Positions 63,288 through 64,000 of a stretch of DNA of 64,000 bases are shown one piece after another. Each line of letters starts with the position of its first letter. Position 1 is the stretch's first letter. The position numbers and the translations under genes are program-made. The notes under the pieces were generated by a model. The model worked only from the letters and a program-made list of their open reading frames with translations, was not told where the DNA came from and searched no databases. The stretch lies in contig CP092879.1 of NCBI GenBank assembly GCA_030710605.1, positions 40,939,669 through 41,003,668 of the forward strand. Reading direction: 5' to 3'. This DNA is from Cordylochernes scorpioides (taxonomy: Eukaryota > Arthropoda > Arachnida > Pseudoscorpiones > Chernetidae).

Positions 63288-64000
63288 CTAATTATTGGTA
63301 GTAGGGAAAGGTACCAAGAGAGAGTAAGACAGCACAAAACATAAGCTGGTGAAGAAAGACCTAAGGTTGACTTCCATGTAGTAGCCCGCGGTGACAGCCA
63401 GTCTTGGTCTTGACACGTCGAGCGTCGCAGCCAGGTACCCAGTCGAAGGGTAGATCAAGGTACGGTCGTAGAGCAGGAGTTCCAGGAACTCTTGAGAGGC
63501 GTTTGATAACATCTCACCAGACAGAAAGATGAGGAACAATATAAACAAAATATAAGCTTCAACAATATACGTTATTAATCTTACTTTAAAAGGATTTCCT
63601 CCCACATTTATAACATACAGAAATATGATGAAATTTGAAACCACAAATATAAAAAGAGGAAGAGAAAAAATCATATTAATTTGCTTGAATATTGTCTTGC
63701 ATATACTTATGTAATTTTTCAAGATTGTTTCTAGGTTTGAATCATCATTATTGATTTCTAAATTCTCATTGATATCCAACATAATCGAAGTAGTTCGCGC
63801 AAGAAGAAATATATAAGCTAAGAAATCAGACAAACTAAACAATCCCATAATGATTACTATAATATTTCTTATATTCAGGAAAGTAATATTCCAATAAATA
63901 AAGATGAAAATAATTGTTAGTATAAAATATCCGACTATTAAAACACTAAAAGCAATATAATAATTTTTTTCTATAAATGATTTCTTCTTAAGTTTCTTGT
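63288..64000 (-). CDS. Gustatory-receptor-like 7TM protein, subgroup B (5), cut by window edge
   Basis: The frame is open from the window edge to the TAA at the end of SYSLLVPFPTTNN. It therefore extends beyond the first internal Met at 63848, and the true start lies outside. Visible are the end of the loop before TM3 (KLKKKSFIEKNYYIAF), TM3, TM4 (LFSLSDFLAYIFLLARTTSI), TM5, TM6 ending GEMLSNASQEFLELLLYDRT, the linker and TM7. The pre-linker reads STGYLAATLD, with Gly in place of the otherwise universal Arg of STRYL. No break is seen in the visible part. Confidence 0.83.
   Translation of the reverse strand, partial: KKLKKKSFIEKNYYIAFSVLIVGYFILTIIFIFIYWNITFLNIRNIIVIIMGLFSLSDFLAYIFLLARTTSIMLDINENLEINNDDSNLETILKNYISICKTIFKQINMIFSLPLFIFVVSNFIIFLYVINVGGNPFKVRLITYIVEAYILFILFLIFLSGEMLSNASQEFLELLLYDRTLIYPSTGYLAATLDVSRPRLAVTAGYYMEVNLRSFFTSLCFVLSYSLLVPFPTTNN

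Overview
The window is eukaryotic and AT-rich, and most likely comes from an arthropod. The evidence is a large intronless family of gustatory-receptor-like (GR, 7tm_7 type) seven-helix proteins, together with Ty3/gypsy, Penelope, Helitron, Tc1, mariner, pogo/Tigger and LINE relics. Such receptor expansions beside dense transposons are known from chelicerates and some crustaceans. The species cannot be read from the sequence.

Backbone: eleven complete receptor ORFs of about 332-343 codons and one running off the right edge (63288->64000) all lie on the minus strand. Two more are broken relics (about 16640-17400 and 56434-56645). Three subgroups are visible by eye. A is at 1841, 4124, 35733, 40648 and 60588; B is at 5846, 17995, 21963, 54331 and 63288; C is at 14062 and 28409. 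The central helices have drifted far apart. A GC-rich block coding the TM6-TM7 linker is nearly identical at the DNA level in most copies. A short motif (ACACAAGATCTAATCAA-like) sits 7-25 nt upstream of most start codons, and four genes carry a four-codon upstream ORF (Met-Phe/Leu-Ala-stop).

Between the receptors: 9.1-11.2 kb is a nested pair of non-autonomous Helitrons carrying a pogo/Tigger fragment. 15.7-16.4 kb is a complete 711-bp Helitron. 20.3-21.0 kb is a Tc1 relic. 25.2-27.05 kb is a GC-rich degraded LINE. 29.9-34.6 kb is a Penelope-like locus with direct and inverted copies (RT plus GIY-YIG). 37.6-38.8 kb is a gypsy pol relic. 42.065-52.971 kb is a nest three deep: a minus-strand gypsy element (5-bp target duplication CTTAT) has its upstream LTR split by a plus-strand gypsy element (4-bp duplication ATAT), whose 5' LTR is split by a Helitron inside its TATA box. 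A solo LTR of the inner family lies at 57.6-57.9 kb, also flanked by ATAT. 62.3-62.8 kb is a mariner relic.

Smaller items: a minus-strand ribosomal protein P2 pseudogene with two frameshifts (8.3-8.6 kb), a 3'-diverged U6 snRNA pseudogene (24.7 kb), a 55-bp minisatellite just upstream of the receptor at 54331-55347, and several long palindromes. Some palindromes carry hammerhead-ribozyme-like motifs shared with the Penelope terminal repeats.
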